A DNA stretch of 64,000 nt. Source: Rubellimicrobium sp. Lineage in GTDB: Bacteria; Pseudomonadota; Alphaproteobacteria; Rhodobacterales; Rhodobacteraceae. Position numbers and translations under genes: made by a program. This document shows positions 1-10,216 of the stretch, piece by piece. How positions within the stretch are numbered: the stretch's first letter is position 1; every line of letters begins with the position of its first letter. The stretch covers positions 1 through 64,000 of the forward strand of contig JACFNP010000012.1 of NCBI GenBank assembly GCA_019454835.1, given 5' to 3'. Below the pieces are notes generated by a model. It worked only from the letters and a program-made list of their open reading frames with translations, was not told the origin of the DNA and searched no databases.

Positions 1-1128
1 CTCATCATCATTCCCAACCAGAACCTGTTCCGGCTGGCGAACGAACGCACCACCTTCACCGAAGCCTTCGCAATGGCCGACGACGTGCTCTATCAGGGCG
101 TGAAGGGCGTCACCGACCTGATGGTGCGGCCCGGCCTCATCAACCTCGACTTCGCCGACGTGCGCGCGGTGATGGACGAGATGGGCAAGGCCATGATGGG
201 CACCGGCGAGGCCGAGGGCGAGGATCGTGCGCTTCATGCCGCCGAAAAGGCGATCGCCAACCCGCTGCTCGACGAAATCAGCCTTCGCGGCGCCAAGGGC
301 GTGCTCATCAACATCACCGGCGGCTATGACCTGACGCTGTTTGAACTGGACGAGGCCGCGAACAAGATCCGCGAGGAAGTCGATCCCGAAGCCAACATCA
401 TCGTCGGCTCGACGCTCGACCCGTCGATGGAAGGCGTGATGCGCGTGTCGGTGGTGGCCACCGGCATCGACGCCGTGGCCCGCGAGAGCGAGGTGCCGGT
501 GCCGCGCCGCCAGTTGTCGCAACCCCTGCGCGAAACGGTGAGCATCGAGGAACAGGTGCCCGAACCCGCCGCCGTCGCGGCACGGGCGCCGGAACCGGCG
601 GTCGCCGCGATGCGCGAACCCGCCCCCGTCGCCAGCCACCGGGGCCTGTTCGACGACCCGATCTTCGACGAACCCGCCGCAACGGACGCAGGCGGCGCGG
701 ACGAGGCCGCCCACGACGGCCTGCCGCCGCCCGCCTACAACCCGCAACGCGCCCGCGCGCCCGAACCGCGCGCCGCCGATCCCGTGCCGGAACCGCGCGC
801 GGCCCGGCAGGCCGAGGACTTCGTCGCGCCGCGTCCGCCCGCAGGCACGCCCTCGGCCGAGGCGCTGGCCCGTCTCCAGAACGCGATGCGCCGCCCGGCG
901 GATACGCCGCGCGCCCCGGCACCCGACGCCCGCGCCCCGCGCCCCGAGGTCGAAAAGCCGCGCTTCGGGCTGAACTCGCTCATCAACCGGATGACCGGCA
1001 CCGGCCATGCGCCCCAGGCGGCGGCGGATGCCTGGCACGACGAGGCGGATGCAGGCCCCGAGGCGGCGCCGGACGAGGAACGCGACCGCATCGAGATCCC
1101 GGCCTTCCTGCGCCGCCAGGCGAACTGA
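1..1128 (+). CDS. ftsZ: Cell division protein FtsZ, C-terminal part (5' end outside window)
   Basis: The reading frame is open from the first base, so the gene is cut by the window edge. It encodes the end of the GTPase core ([11 protein letters not shown], then [10 protein letters not shown]), the C-terminal subdomain, a long Pro/Ala/Arg-rich linker and the conserved C-terminal peptide [10 protein letters not shown] that docks FtsA and other Z-ring partners. FtsZ polymerises into the cytokinetic ring on the inner face of the membrane. The long low-complexity linker is normal for alphaproteobacteria. lpxC follows in the usual alphaproteobacterial order. Identification is secure. Confidence 0.97.
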   Translation, partial: LIIIPNQNLFRLANERTTFTEAFAMADDVLYQGVKGVTDLMVRPGLINLDFADVRAVMDEMGKAMMGTGEAEGEDRALHAAEKAIANPLLDEISLRGAKGVLINITGGYDLTLFELDEAANKIREEVDPEANIIVGSTLDPSMEGVMRVSVVATGIDAVARESEVPVPRRQLSQPLRETVSIEEQVPEPAAVAARAPEPAVAAMREPAPVASHRGLFDDPIFDEPAATDAGGADEAAHDGLPPPAYNPQRARAPEPRAADPVPEPRAARQAEDFVAPRPPAGTPSAEALARLQNAMRRPADTPRAPAPDARAPRPEVEKPRFGLNSLINRMTGTGHAPQAAADAWHDEADAGPEAAPDEERDRIEIPAFLRRQAN

Positions 1129-1153
1129 GACCGGGCCGCGACCGACGACCGAC

Positions 1154-1188
1154 AGGGGGCGCATCCGGACAGGATGCGCCCCCTTTGT
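1154..1188 (+). terminator. Rho-independent terminator after ftsZ
   Basis: A perfect 13-bp stem (AGGGGGCGCATCC pairing with its complement, 5-nt loop) is followed by a short T run, 25 bp after the ftsZ stop. It separates ftsZ from lpxC transcription. Confidence 0.85.
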
Positions 1189-1328
1189 CCTTGCGCCACC
1201 ATATCTTGCGCCTCTGTGTCAGTGCGGTTGCAATCCGTGATTTGAGCACCGACATGGCGGCAAGTAAGACTCCGTTAACCCCTGCGGCAGGCAGGGGCGG
1301 GTTCGTGAACGGATGACGGAGGCGCGGG

Positions 1329-2255
1329 TTGCGCAGGACGTTGCAAAGGATGGTCAGGATCACCGGCTGCGGGCTGCACAGCGGCCGGTCGGTCACGCTT
1401 GACCTGCATCCGGCGCCCGCAGGCCACGGAATCGCCTTCCGTCGCACCGACCTGCCCGGCGCGCTGCCGATCCCGGCGCGCTGGGACCATGTCGAACAGA
1501 CGCCGCTCAATACCCGGATCGTGAACGGCGCGGGCAACAGCGTCTCGACCATCGAGCATCTCATGGCCGCGCTGGCGGGTTGCGGCTGCACCGATGTGCT
1601 GGTCACGCTGGACGGACCCGAGGTGCCGATCCTCGACGGCAGCGCGACGCCCTTCGTCGCGGCGATCCTCGATGCGGGCCTGCGTCACCTGCACGGCGAG
1701 CTGCCGGTGATCGAGATTCTCGCCCCCGTCGAGGTGCGCGAGGGCGCGGCCTTCGCCCGGCTGTCGCCCGCGACGCTGCCGCAGTTGCATTTCGCCATCG
1801 ACTTCGACGATGCCGCCATCGGCCGCCAGGAGCGGCGGCTTGACCTGCGCAACGGGGCCGTCATCGACGAGCTGGCCGACAGCCGCACCTTCTGCCGTCT
1901 TGCCGATGTCGAACGGATGCAGGCCGACGGCCTTGCGCTTGGCGGCACCTACGAAAATGCCGTGGTCGTGGACGGTGCCCGCGTGCTGACGCCCGGCGGC
2001 CTGCGTCACGCCGATGAACCCGTGCGCCACAAGATGCTGGACGCGGTCGGCGATCTGGCGACGGCGGGCGCGCCGATCCTCGGCCTCTACGAGGGCGAGC
2101 GGGCAGGGCACGCGCTGACCAACCGGCTGCTGCGGGCGCTTTTCGCGCAGCCCGGCAGCCACCGGCTGCGCCGGGCGACCCCGGCGCTGGCCGCGCTTCT
2201 GCCCGGCGCAGGGCTGGACGGCGCCGCGCACGCCACGGCCCGCCGCGTCGCCTGA
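1329..2255 (+). CDS. lpxC: UDP-3-O-acyl-N-acetylglucosamine deacetylase LpxC
   Basis: LpxC is the Zn-dependent cytoplasmic deacetylase that commits UDP-acyl-GlcNAc to lipid A synthesis. The 308-aa product has the family signatures: GCGLHSG near the N terminus, TIEHLMAAL carrying a zinc His, and RHKMLDAVGDL carrying a second zinc His and the zinc Asp. A TTG start at 1329 is chosen because GGAGG lies about 7 bases upstream and the N terminus then aligns with the family; an in-frame ATG at 1350 would cut into the conserved first strand. It follows ftsZ, the common alphaproteobacterial arrangement. The gene lies just after the ftsZ terminator, so it probably has its own promoter in 1189-1320. Confidence 0.96.
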   Translation: MRRTLQRMVRITGCGLHSGRSVTLDLHPAPAGHGIAFRRTDLPGALPIPARWDHVEQTPLNTRIVNGAGNSVSTIEHLMAALAGCGCTDVLVTLDGPEVPILDGSATPFVAAILDAGLRHLHGELPVIEILAPVEVREGAAFARLSPATLPQLHFAIDFDDAAIGRQERRLDLRNGAVIDELADSRTFCRLADVERMQADGLALGGTYENAVVVDGARVLTPGGLRHADEPVRHKMLDAVGDLATAGAPILGLYEGERAGHALTNRLLRALFAQPGSHRLRRATPALAALLPGAGLDGAAHATARRVA

Positions 2256-2345
2256 CGCGCCCCTGCTGCCACGAATGGCCCGCACCGTCGGCCCGGCGCC
2301 GCGAATACGGTTGCGGCGGCGGGGCAGGGCTGGCAGGCATCGGCC

Positions 2346-3233
2346 ATGGTCCTGAGATGGATATGGGAACAACTGAAAAGCGCCGGGCGCATTGCCTGGG
2401 CGGTCTGGAACGTGTCGTCGCGCACCCATATGGGGCTGATCGCGGCGGGCGTGGCGTTCTACGGGTTTCTCGCGCTGTTCCCCGGCATGGCGGCGCTGAT
2501 CGCGATCTTCGGGCTGATCTCGGACCCCGAGGTCGTCCAGAGCGAAATCGAGCTGCTGCGCGACGTGATCCCCGACGCGGCCTTCGGCCTGATCGTCGAC
2601 CAGTTCACCCGGCTGCTGGCAGCATCGGGATCGGCGCTGCGCTGGACAACCTTCGTGTCGTTCGCGGTGGCGCTCTGGTCGGCAAGGGCGGGCGTGTCGG
2701 CGGTGGTGCAGGGACTGAACGCGATCTACGACATCCCCGACCGTTTCGGCCTGTGGCACGAGGTGCTGTCGCTTCTGATGACGGTCATATTGATGGGGGT
2801 CGCGGTGGTGGCGATGCTGATCGTCGTGGTCGCGCCCATCGTGCTGGCGGTCTTTCCGCCCTATCCGGCCATGGGCCTCGCGCTTGAAGGGTTGCGCTGG
2901 GGGACGGCCTTCGCGGTTCTCGTGGGCGGGTTGTGGATGCTGTATAACTACGGCCCCAACCGCCGCCCGCAGGGGCGCATCTGGATGACGCCGGGTGCGA
3001 TGGCGGTGGTGATCCTGTGGCTCCTCGCGTCCTGGGGGCTGAGCTATTATCTGTCGAACTTCGGTCGCTACAACGAAATCTACGGCTCGATCTTCGCGGC
3101 CATCGCGCTGCTCTTGTGGCTGTGGGTCTCGGCCTGGCTGATCCTGGCGGGGGCCGCGCTGAACGTCGTCATCGAGCGGCTGCAACGCAGGCGGCGGCAG
3201 GTCGCCGCGCAGGCCGCCAAGCCCCTCCCTTGA
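2346..3233 (+). CDS. YihY/BrkB-family inner membrane protein
   Basis: The 295-aa integral membrane protein has about six hydrophobic segments. Its N-terminal [15 protein letters not shown] motif and C-terminal [18 protein letters not shown] segment are characteristic of the YihY/BrkB family, once misnamed ribonuclease BN. The biochemical role of the family is not settled. The gene stands between lpxC and clpP on the same strand with a gap of 90 bp before it and 50 bp after it, and may be co-transcribed with either. The family call is confident; no function is proposed. Confidence 0.9.
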   Translation: MVLRWIWEQLKSAGRIAWAVWNVSSRTHMGLIAAGVAFYGFLALFPGMAALIAIFGLISDPEVVQSEIELLRDVIPDAAFGLIVDQFTRLLAASGSALRWTTFVSFAVALWSARAGVSAVVQGLNAIYDIPDRFGLWHEVLSLLMTVILMGVAVVAMLIVVVAPIVLAVFPPYPAMGLALEGLRWGTAFAVLVGGLWMLYNYGPNRRPQGRIWMTPGAMAVVILWLLASWGLSYYLSNFGRYNEIYGSIFAAIALLLWLWVSAWLILAGAALNVVIERLQRRRRQVAAQAAKPLP

Positions 3234-3283
3234 ACCCCGACTGGCGCGTCACTAAGACAGGGCGACCAACCCCCCAAAGGACC

Positions 3284-3925
3284 ATGAGCCAGATGAGAGA
3301 CCCGATCGAACATTACATGGACCTCGTCCCCATGGTCGTCGAACAGACCAGCCGCGGCGAGAGGGCCTACGACATCTTCTCGCGGCTGCTGAAGGAACGG
3401 GTGATCTTCCTGACCGGGCCGGTGCATGACGGCATGGCCAGCCTGATGGTCGCGCAGCTTCTGCATCTCGAGGCCGAGAATCCGAAGAAGGAAATCTCGA
3501 TGTATATCAACAGCCCCGGCGGTGTCGTCACCTCGGGCCTGTCGATCTACGATACGATGCAATACATCCGCCCCAAGGTTTCCACCCTGGTGATCGGGCA
3601 GGCGGCCTCGATGGGGTCGCTCCTGCTGACGGCGGGCGAAAAGGGGATGCGCTTCTCGCTGCCCAACAGCCGCGTCATGGTGCACCAGCCCTCGGGCGGC
3701 TATCAGGGCCAGGCCACCGACATCATGATCCACGCCCGCGAGACCGAAAAGCTGAAGCGGCGCCTGAACGAAATCTACGAGAAACACACCGGCCAGGATT
3801 ACGCGACGGTCGAGGCCGCGCTCGAGCGCGACAACTTCATGTCGCCCGAGGATGCCAAGGCATGGGGCCTGATCGACGACATCCTCGCCTCGCGCGGCAA
3901 GGAAGCCGATTCACCTGCGTCCTGA
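3284..3925 (+). CDS. clpP: ATP-dependent Clp protease proteolytic subunit ClpP
   Basis: ClpP is the tetradecameric serine protease that degrades substrates unfolded by ClpX or ClpA. The 213-aa product has the complete catalytic triad: Ser109 in QAASMGS, His134 in MVHQPSGG and Asp183 in ERDNFMS, plus the NSPGG oxyanion region. An AAAGGA Shine-Dalgarno at 3276-3281 is close to the ATG at 3284. The ATG at 3293 (MRDPIEHYM) has better spacing and matches many homologues, so the true start may be three codons later. clpX follows 118 bp downstream, the usual partner arrangement. Confidence 0.97.
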   Translation: MSQMRDPIEHYMDLVPMVVEQTSRGERAYDIFSRLLKERVIFLTGPVHDGMASLMVAQLLHLEAENPKKEISMYINSPGGVVTSGLSIYDTMQYIRPKVSTLVIGQAASMGSLLLTAGEKGMRFSLPNSRVMVHQPSGGYQGQATDIMIHARETEKLKRRLNEIYEKHTGQDYATVEAALERDNFMSPEDAKAWGLIDDILASRGKEADSPAS

Positions 3926-4043
3926 GCGCATGTGGTAACGATGCCGCCAATCAGGCGTTGTGAAGACACCCTGCCTGTCCTAGGGTCCGGGGCGGGCAGG
4001 CGCCGAAACGACAGCCGGAACGACAAGGGAGCCGGGAACCACG

Positions 4044-5309
<1,266 letters not shown>

Positions 5310-5377
5310 GCGCGGGGCCACTGGACCTTGCGCCCCGGCTGGGGCACAAGCGGGCAGGCACCGGATACGAGGACGGC

Positions 5378-5761
5378 ATGGGACTGGGGCGCGCATTCAC
5401 ACGGCTGTTCACCTGGTGGCAGGGGCAGACCTACAACACGCAATTCTTTACCGCCCTTCGGGGCGTGAAGGTGGGTGAGGATGCCGAGGGCAACGTCTAT
5501 TACCGCACCCGCAACGACCGGCACCGCTGGGTGATCTACAACGGCGAGGCCGAGGGTTCGCGCGTCGGGCCGGACTGGCACGGCTGGCTGCACCGCACCT
5601 GGGACGAGCCGCCGACCGAACGCCCGCTGAAGCACCAGCCCTGGGAAAAGCCCCATCTGCCGAACCTGACCGGCACGCCTGCAGCCTATGTGCCCGCCGG
5701 GGCGATGCTCGAGGGGCGCCCGCTGGCCCGCCGCGACTATGAGGCGTGGTCGCCCGAATAG
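5378..5761 (+). CDS. NDUFA12-family accessory subunit of NADH:ubiquinone oxidoreductase
   Basis: The 127-aa product matches the NDUFA12/B17.2 family, a supernumerary complex I subunit shared by alphaproteobacteria and mitochondria. The pattern is typical: [16 protein letters not shown] and a Pro-rich [10 protein letters not shown] tail. It would sit on the matrix-arm side of respiratory complex I in the cytoplasm. A GAGGAC Shine-Dalgarno precedes the ATG. The TAG stop is formed by the first bases of a family-B repeat, so the C terminus may have been set by the repeat insertion. mlaD and DUF2155 follow. Confidence 0.92.
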   Translation: MGLGRAFTRLFTWWQGQTYNTQFFTALRGVKVGEDAEGNVYYRTRNDRHRWVIYNGEAEGSRVGPDWHGWLHRTWDEPPTERPLKHQPWEKPHLPNLTGTPAAYVPAGAMLEGRPLARRDYEAWSPE

Positions 5762-5872
5762 AGCATTTCGCAGTCAAATGGTGACATTTGACGCCCGCGG
5801 CAATGCGCGAAGACAACAGGTTAGAGCGGGTCCGCCGAATCCATGAAAACGCGACCCGCTCCAGGCAGCGGA
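5759..5872 (+). repeat. Family-B dispersed repeat, copy 1
   Basis: First of four copies of an element of about 105 bp. It begins TAGAGCATTTCGCAGTCAAA, contains a short hairpin (GTCAAATG/CATTTGAC) and ends in a larger inverted repeat (GAGCGGGTC/GACCCGCTC). Its TAG is the stop codon of the upstream NDUFA12 gene; its other end abuts the mlaD ribosome-binding site. Confidence 0.9.
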
Positions 5873-5881
5873 GGACGGCGC

Positions 5882-6334
5882 ATGGAGGGCAACCGCAGCG
5901 AGGTCGCGGTCGGCGCGCTCGTGCTGATTGCCGCCGTGGGGTTCCTTGTCTGGCTGCTCCAGTTCGCGGCGCCGCTCGGGCGCGGCGGCTATGAGGTGAC
6001 GGCCAGCTTCCGTTCCGCCGAAGGCGTCGCGGTCGGCTCGGAGGTGCGCCTTGCGGGCATCCGCATCGGCCAGGTCGCGGGCATGACGCTCGACCCCGCG
6101 ACGTTCCGCGCCCGCACGGCCATGCGCCTTGACGATGGGGTCGTGATCCCCTCGGACAGCAGCGCGGTCATCGCCTCGGACGGGCTGATGGGTGGCGCCT
6201 ATGTCGAGATCGTCCCCGGCGGCGCCCCCGACGATCTGGCGCCCGGCGGCGAAATCCTCGACACCCAGGGCGCGGTGAGCCTGCTCGATCTTCTGGTCAA
6301 ATACGCCAGCGGCAGCGGGGAGGGCGGCGAATGA
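5882..6334 (+). CDS. mlaD: MlaD-like outer membrane lipid asymmetry protein (MCE domain)
   Basis: The 150-aa product has one N-terminal transmembrane anchor (VGALVLIAAVGFLVWLLQF) followed by a single MCE domain (YEVTASFRSAEGVAVGSEVRLAGI). MlaD forms a periplasmic hexameric ring on the MlaFEDB ABC complex that moves phospholipids between the membranes. The start at 5882 is supported by GGAGGA six bases upstream; the longer frame from 5843 would begin inside the family-B repeat. The stop overlaps the next ATG (ATGA). The other mla genes are not in this window. Confidence 0.9.
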   Translation: MEGNRSEVAVGALVLIAAVGFLVWLLQFAAPLGRGGYEVTASFRSAEGVAVGSEVRLAGIRIGQVAGMTLDPATFRARTAMRLDDGVVIPSDSSAVIASDGLMGGAYVEIVPGGAPDDLAPGGEILDTQGAVSLLDLLVKYASGSGEGGE

Positions 6335-6747
6335 GGGGCTTGGCCCTGATCCTTGCGGCGCTGCTGGGCGCCGCCCCGGCATTGGCCGAGCCGACGATCA
6401 CCACCTCGCAGGGCACGGTGCGCGTGCTTGACAAGATCACCGGCACGGTGCGCGACCTGACCCTCACGACCGGGACCAGCGAGGTCATCGGCCATCTGAC
6501 CATCACCATGGGCGAGTGCCGCTTTCCGCGCGACAACCCCACGGGGGATGCCTATGTCCAGCTCGTCATCCAGGACACCCGCGACTCCGAACCCGCCTTT
6601 GCGGGCTGGATGGTGGCCTCGGAACCCGCGCTCGAGCCGTTCGACCATCCGCGCTATGATGTCTGGGCGCTCTCCTGCGTCATTCCCGACGCCGATGCGC
6701 CGGTGCTGAACCTCGAACCGGCCCCCGAGGAAGCCCCGCCCGAGTGA
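6331..6747 (+). CDS. DUF2155 domain exported protein
   Basis: The 138-aa product has a Sec signal peptide ending ALAEP and a mature domain matching DUF2155, a family found in alphaproteobacteria. Visible features are TVRVLDKITGTVRDL, two Cys residues (GECRFPRD and ALSCVIPD) that could form a disulfide, and FAGWMVASEPAL. The function is unknown. It overlaps mlaD by 4 nt (ATGA), suggesting coupled translation. Its last 94 bp overlap the convergent aat gene on the opposite strand. The family call is confident. Confidence 0.88.
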   Translation: MRGLALILAALLGAAPALAEPTITTSQGTVRVLDKITGTVRDLTLTTGTSEVIGHLTITMGECRFPRDNPTGDAYVQLVIQDTRDSEPAFAGWMVASEPALEPFDHPRYDVWALSCVIPDADAPVLNLEPAPEEAPPE

Positions 6748-7316
6748 AGCCGCGCCTGCCCGCGCACGGCAGGCTGCAGCCGCCGCAGGTAGTCCGCCCG
6801 CGACAGTTCCACCGCCCCCAGCGACGCCAGATGCGGGGTGAGAAACTGCACGTCGAACAGCCGGAACCCGCCCGCGACCAGCAACCTGTGCAGCACCGCC
6901 AGCGCCATCTTCGAGCCGTCGGTCGCGGCGCTGAACATGCTTTCGCCGAAGAACGCCGCGCCGATGGTCAGGCCGAACACGCCGCCGACCAGCGCCTTGC
7001 CATCCCAGATTTCCAGCGAACGGGCCGCACCCGTGGCGTGAAGCTCGTCGTAGACGCGGACCAGGTCGGCGTTGATCCAGGTCTCGTCACGCCCGGCGCA
7101 GCGGGCGACCACCTGCGCGAAGGCCGCGTCCAGGCTGGCCTCGTAGCGACCGGAACGCAGCTTGCGCGCAAGGCTGCGGCTGGTGTGAAAGCCGCCGACG
7201 GGAAACACGCCGCGCCGTTCGGGATTGACCCAGAAGATGTCGTCCGAGGCGCGCCCCTCGGCCATCGGGAAGATGCCCGTCGCATAGGCTGCAAGCATGT
7301 CCCCGGCGCGCAGCAT
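6654..7316 (-). CDS. aat: Leucyl/phenylalanyl-tRNA--protein transferase
   Basis: Aat transfers Leu or Phe from charged tRNA to N-terminal Arg or Lys residues, marking proteins for ClpS-ClpAP degradation (bacterial N-end rule). The 220-aa product shows the family core: YATGIFPMAE, FWVNPERRGVFP, FFGESMFS and DGSKMAL. It follows accC by about 10 bp and is probably in the accB-accC-aat operon. The core ends near LRRLQPAVRG. The last 30 or so residues (Ser/Gly-rich) are encoded antisense to the end of the DUF2155 gene and look non-conserved, so this tail may be a run-on to the next stop. Confidence 0.93.
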   Translation of the reverse strand: MLRAGDMLAAYATGIFPMAEGRASDDIFWVNPERRGVFPVGGFHTSRSLARKLRSGRYEASLDAAFAQVVARCAGRDETWINADLVRVYDELHATGAARSLEIWDGKALVGGVFGLTIGAAFFGESMFSAATDGSKMALAVLHRLLVAGGFRLFDVQFLTPHLASLGAVELSRADYLRRLQPAVRGQARLHSGGASSGAGSRFSTGASASGMTQESAQTS

Positions 7317-7325
7317 CGGCGCGCA

Positions 7326-8675
7326 TCAGCCGCCCAGATGGGTGCGCAGCCATTCCTCGAGCCAGTGGATGTTGTAGTCGCCCTTGCGGATCGCCTCTTC
7401 GCCGAGCAGCGCGTGAAACAGCGGGATCGTGGTGTCGATGCCGTCCACGACCAGTTCGGACAGGGCGCGGTCCAGCCGCGCCAGCGCCTCGGGCCGGTCG
7501 CGGCCATGGACGATCAGCTTGGCGATCAGGCTGTCGTAGAAGGGCGGAATCCGGTAGCCCGCGTAGATGGCGCTGTCCATGCGCACCCCCAGCCCGCCCG
7601 GCGCGTGGAACTGCGTCACCGTGCCGGGGCAGGGCGAGAAATTGGGCAGCTTTTCGGCGTTGATGCGCACCTCGATGGCGTGGCCCTGAATCTGCAAATC
7701 GTCCTGCGCGAACGACATCGGCAGCCCGGCGGCGACGCGGATCTGTTCGCGCACCAGATCGACGCCGAAGATCGCCTCGGTCACCGGATGTTCGACCTGC
7801 AGGCGGGTATTCATCTCGATGAAGTAGAATTCACCGTTTTCATAGAGATATTCGATGGTTCCGGCGCCGATATAGTTGATCTCGGCCACCGCCGCCGCGC
7901 TGATGCCGCCGATCCGCGCGCGTTCCTCGGCGCTGATGACCGGACCGGGCGCTTCTTCGAGCACCTTCTGGTGGCGCCGTTGCAGCGAACAGTCGCGCTC
8001 GCCCAGATGCACGGCATTGCCGCGCCCGTCGCCGAAGATCTGCAATTCGACATGGCGCGGCGTGGTGAGATATTTCTCGAGATAGACCTCGTCGTTGCCG
8101 AAGGCGGCCTTGGCCTCGGTCCGGGCGGTCTTCAGCGCGATTTCCAGCTCGGCCGCGTTGCGCGCAACCTTCATGCCGCGCCCGCCGCCGCCTGCGGTGG
8201 CCTTGACGATCACCGGATAGCCGATGTCGGCGGCGATCTTCAGCGCCTCGGCGATCTCGCTGACGCCGCCTTCGGAACCCGGCACGACAGGGATGCCCAG
8301 CCGCTTTGCGGTCTCCTTGGCGGTGATCTTGTCGCCCATGATGCGGATATGGTCGGCCGAGGGGCCGATGAAGGTCAGGCCGTGATCCTCGACCGCCTGC
8401 ACGAAATTGGCGTTTTCCGACAGGAATCCGTAACCCGGATGGATCGCCTGCGCGCCGGTCACCTCGCAGGCGGACAGGATCGCCGGGAACGACAGATAGG
8501 ATTGCGACGAGGGCGGCGGGCCGATGCAGACCGATTCATCGGCCATGCGCACATGCATCGCGTCCGAATCGGCGGTGGAATGCACCGCGACCGTGGCGAT
8601 GCCCATTTCGCGGCAGGCGCGGATGACGCGCAGCGCGATCTCGCCCCGGTTGGCGATCAGGATCTTGTCGAACAT
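7326..8675 (-). CDS. accC: Acetyl-CoA carboxylase, biotin carboxylase subunit
   Basis: AccC uses ATP and bicarbonate to carboxylate the biotin on AccB, the first half-reaction of fatty acid synthesis. The 449-aa protein has the full family length and order: N-terminal domain ([16 protein letters not shown]), ATP-grasp with the Gly-rich loop GGGGRGMK, and the catalytic strand [14 protein letters not shown]. It starts 8 bp after the accB stop; aat follows. No oddities were seen. Confidence 0.98.
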   Translation of the reverse strand: MFDKILIANRGEIALRVIRACREMGIATVAVHSTADSDAMHVRMADESVCIGPPPSSQSYLSFPAILSACEVTGAQAIHPGYGFLSENANFVQAVEDHGLTFIGPSADHIRIMGDKITAKETAKRLGIPVVPGSEGGVSEIAEALKIAADIGYPVIVKATAGGGGRGMKVARNAAELEIALKTARTEAKAAFGNDEVYLEKYLTTPRHVELQIFGDGRGNAVHLGERDCSLQRRHQKVLEEAPGPVISAEERARIGGISAAAVAEINYIGAGTIEYLYENGEFYFIEMNTRLQVEHPVTEAIFGVDLVREQIRVAAGLPMSFAQDDLQIQGHAIEVRINAEKLPNFSPCPGTVTQFHAPGGLGVRMDSAIYAGYRIPPFYDSLIAKLIVHGRDRPEALARLDRALSELVVDGIDTTIPLFHALLGEEAIRKGDYNIHWLEEWLRTHLGG

Positions 8676-8682
8676 GACCCGC

Positions 8683-9174
8683 TCACTCGATGATCATGAG
8701 CGGGGTGCCGTATTCGACCGGCGTGCCGTCCTCGACCACGATGCGCCTGACCGTGCCGCCGCGCGGGGCGGGGATCTGGTTCATGGTCTTCATCGCCTCG
8801 ATGATGAGCAGCGTGTCGCCCTGTTCGACCTGCTGGCCGATCTTGACGAAGGGTTCGGACCCCGGTTCGGCCTGAAGGTAGACCGTGCCGACCATCGGCG
8901 AGGTGACGGCGCCGGGATGGGCCGCCGGGTCGCCCGCGCCTTCGGCCGGGGCAGGGGTGGCAGGGGTCGCCGGGACCGCCACGGCGACGGGGGCGGGTGC
9001 AACGGGGGCGACGCTCTGGATCACGGCGGGCGCGGTGCGGCTGACCCGGACCACGAGGCTGTCGTCTTCGTCGAATTCACGTTCGACCTCGATCTCGGTG
9101 AGATCGTTCTCGCGCAGGAGGGCAGCGAGCGCGCGGATGAATTCCACGTCGTCCTGTCGGTCCGATTTCGCCAT
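8683..9174 (-). CDS. accB: Acetyl-CoA carboxylase biotin carboxyl carrier protein
   Basis: The 163-aa product has an N-terminal AccB domain ([20 protein letters not shown]), a flexible Ala/Pro-rich linker and a C-terminal biotinyl domain with the biotinylation motif EAMKTMN (Lys about 129). Most bacterial carriers have Leu or Met where this one has Thr. It is the first gene of the accB-accC-aat operon. The promoter is expected in the roughly 170 bp before the first family-A repeat. Confidence 0.96.
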   Translation of the reverse strand: MAKSDRQDDVEFIRALAALLRENDLTEIEVEREFDEDDSLVVRVSRTAPAVIQSVAPVAPAPVAVAVPATPATPAPAEGAGDPAAHPGAVTSPMVGTVYLQAEPGSEPFVKIGQQVEQGDTLLIIEAMKTMNQIPAPRGGTVRRIVVEDGTPVEYGTPLMIIE

Positions 9175-9346
9175 TCTCTGCCCCTGCCTGTTTCGCCTGC
9201 GGGCGCGCCCCGCAACCGTTGGCCGGTCCGGGTAACCCGCGATTGTCTATAGGACATGCGCAGGGGCGAGGAAAGTGCGATCCCGCCGGGGGCAGGGCGC
9301 GCGAGGTGCGGTCTGCCGGGGCAGGGCGCCCGTGCGAACCGCATGT

Positions 9347-9439
9347 CCCGTCATTGCGAGGCGCCGCAGGCGACGAAGCAACCCCGATGTTGTGCGTGAG
9401 CGGTCGGGGTTGCTTCGGCTTGCGCCTCGCAATGACGGG
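9347..9439 (+). repeat. Family-A palindromic repeat, copy A1
   Basis: Imperfect palindrome of about 93 bp. It opens CCCGTCATTGCGAGG, has the inner motif GAAGCAACCCCGA, a variable tip, the mirror motif TCGGGGTTGCTTCGGC, and closes CCTCGCAATGACGGG. This copy is in the plus orientation (GACGAAGC in the left arm). It lies between accB and a small - strand gene. Confidence 0.9.
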
Positions 9440-9561
9440 TTTTGCTGGTGGCGGTGCCGCGCCAGCCCGCGCAGAACCGTTCGCCCGATTGCCCTGCGGG
9501 CCGGGGCAGGGCGCGTGAGGCACGGTCTGCCGGGGGCAGGGCACACGCGCGAACCGCATGC

Positions 9562-9654
9562 CCCGTCATTGCGAGGAGCCGCAGGCGACGAAGCAACCCC
9601 GATGTTGCGCGCGAGCGGTCGGGGTTGCTTCGGCTTCGCCTCGCGGGTGACGGG
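9562..9654 (+). repeat. Family-A palindromic repeat, copy A2
   Basis: Plus orientation, 122 bp after A1. The left flank of about 40 bp (GCACGGTCTGCCGG...GCGAACCGCATG) is a near copy of the left flank of A1, so repeat and flank were duplicated together. The closing arm is altered to CTCGCGGGTGACGGG. Confidence 0.88.
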
Positions 9655-9677
9655 GGTTGCAGGCGGCGCGGTGCCGG

Positions 9678-10007
9678 TCAGTCCGGCGTGACCCGGCGGC
9701 CCGTCGCGGTTGCGGCGCGGCGCGGGTGGTCGTCGTCGGTGGCGGGCAGCATCGTGACGCCCCAGGGTTTCAGCACCCGCTGCGCCTGCCGGACGGCGGG
9801 CGGCCCTTCTTCGGCGGCGACGGCCACGAGGCTGCGGCTGACTTCGGCCAGTTGCGCGAGCGGTGCGGGCAGGACCGAGGCTGCCGCCACGGCAGGTCGC
9901 GGGTCGCGCACCAGCGCGGCGGCATCGGCGGCGGGCCGCAGATCGGCGGCCACCTGCGGGGGCGGCTGCGCGACCGCGCCCGGCAGGACAAGAGGCGGGA
10001 TGTCCAT
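9678..10007 (-). CDS. Hypothetical protein, Ala/Pro/Val-rich
   Basis: The 109-aa product is not recognised. The start at 10007 (MDIPPLVLPG) is chosen because AAAGGGGA lies about 6 bases upstream; an in-frame start at 10040 has no such signal. The protein has no signal peptide or membrane segment. It is low-complexity at the N terminus and has a more ordered C-terminal half (AVRQAQRVLKPWGVTMLP). It is divergent from the FliM/FliN-like gene with a 209-bp gap, so a flagellar link is possible but unproven. Confidence 0.6.
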   Translation of the reverse strand: MDIPPLVLPGAVAQPPPQVAADLRPAADAAALVRDPRPAVAAASVLPAPLAQLAEVSRSLVAVAAEEGPPAVRQAQRVLKPWGVTMLPATDDDHPRRAATATGRRVTPD

Positions 10008-10216
10008 GTCGATTCCCCTTTGTTCGCGGGCACCCGGCATGGTTCGCGGGCACCCGGCCCGAGAATGGCACCGCCGGGTTAAGACCAGGTGAACGCGCGC
10101 AGCCCCGCCCGTCAGAGCGGGTTGCTTTTGCGCAAATTCGGCGGATTAGCGATTTCTCAATCAATTGCTGCAACTCTCGGTCCCGTATCGAAACGGCAAC
10201 CGGGGCAGGCTCGACC

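Noticed and set aside
1275-3185. Long - strand open frame of more than 600 codons opposite lpxC and yihY
   Set aside because: Composition is His/Arg/Gln-rich without domain features and it mirrors two confident + strand genes; this is the usual antisense artefact of high GC.
6744-8693. Long + strand open frame opposite aat and accC
   Set aside because: Antisense to two well-conserved genes; no recognisable family.
10113-10150. Possible partial family-B copy (GAGCGGGTTGCTTTTGCGC ... GGCGGATTAG)
   Set aside because: Only GAGCGGGT and a loose GGCGGATT match; too short and without the TAGAGCATTTCGC end.
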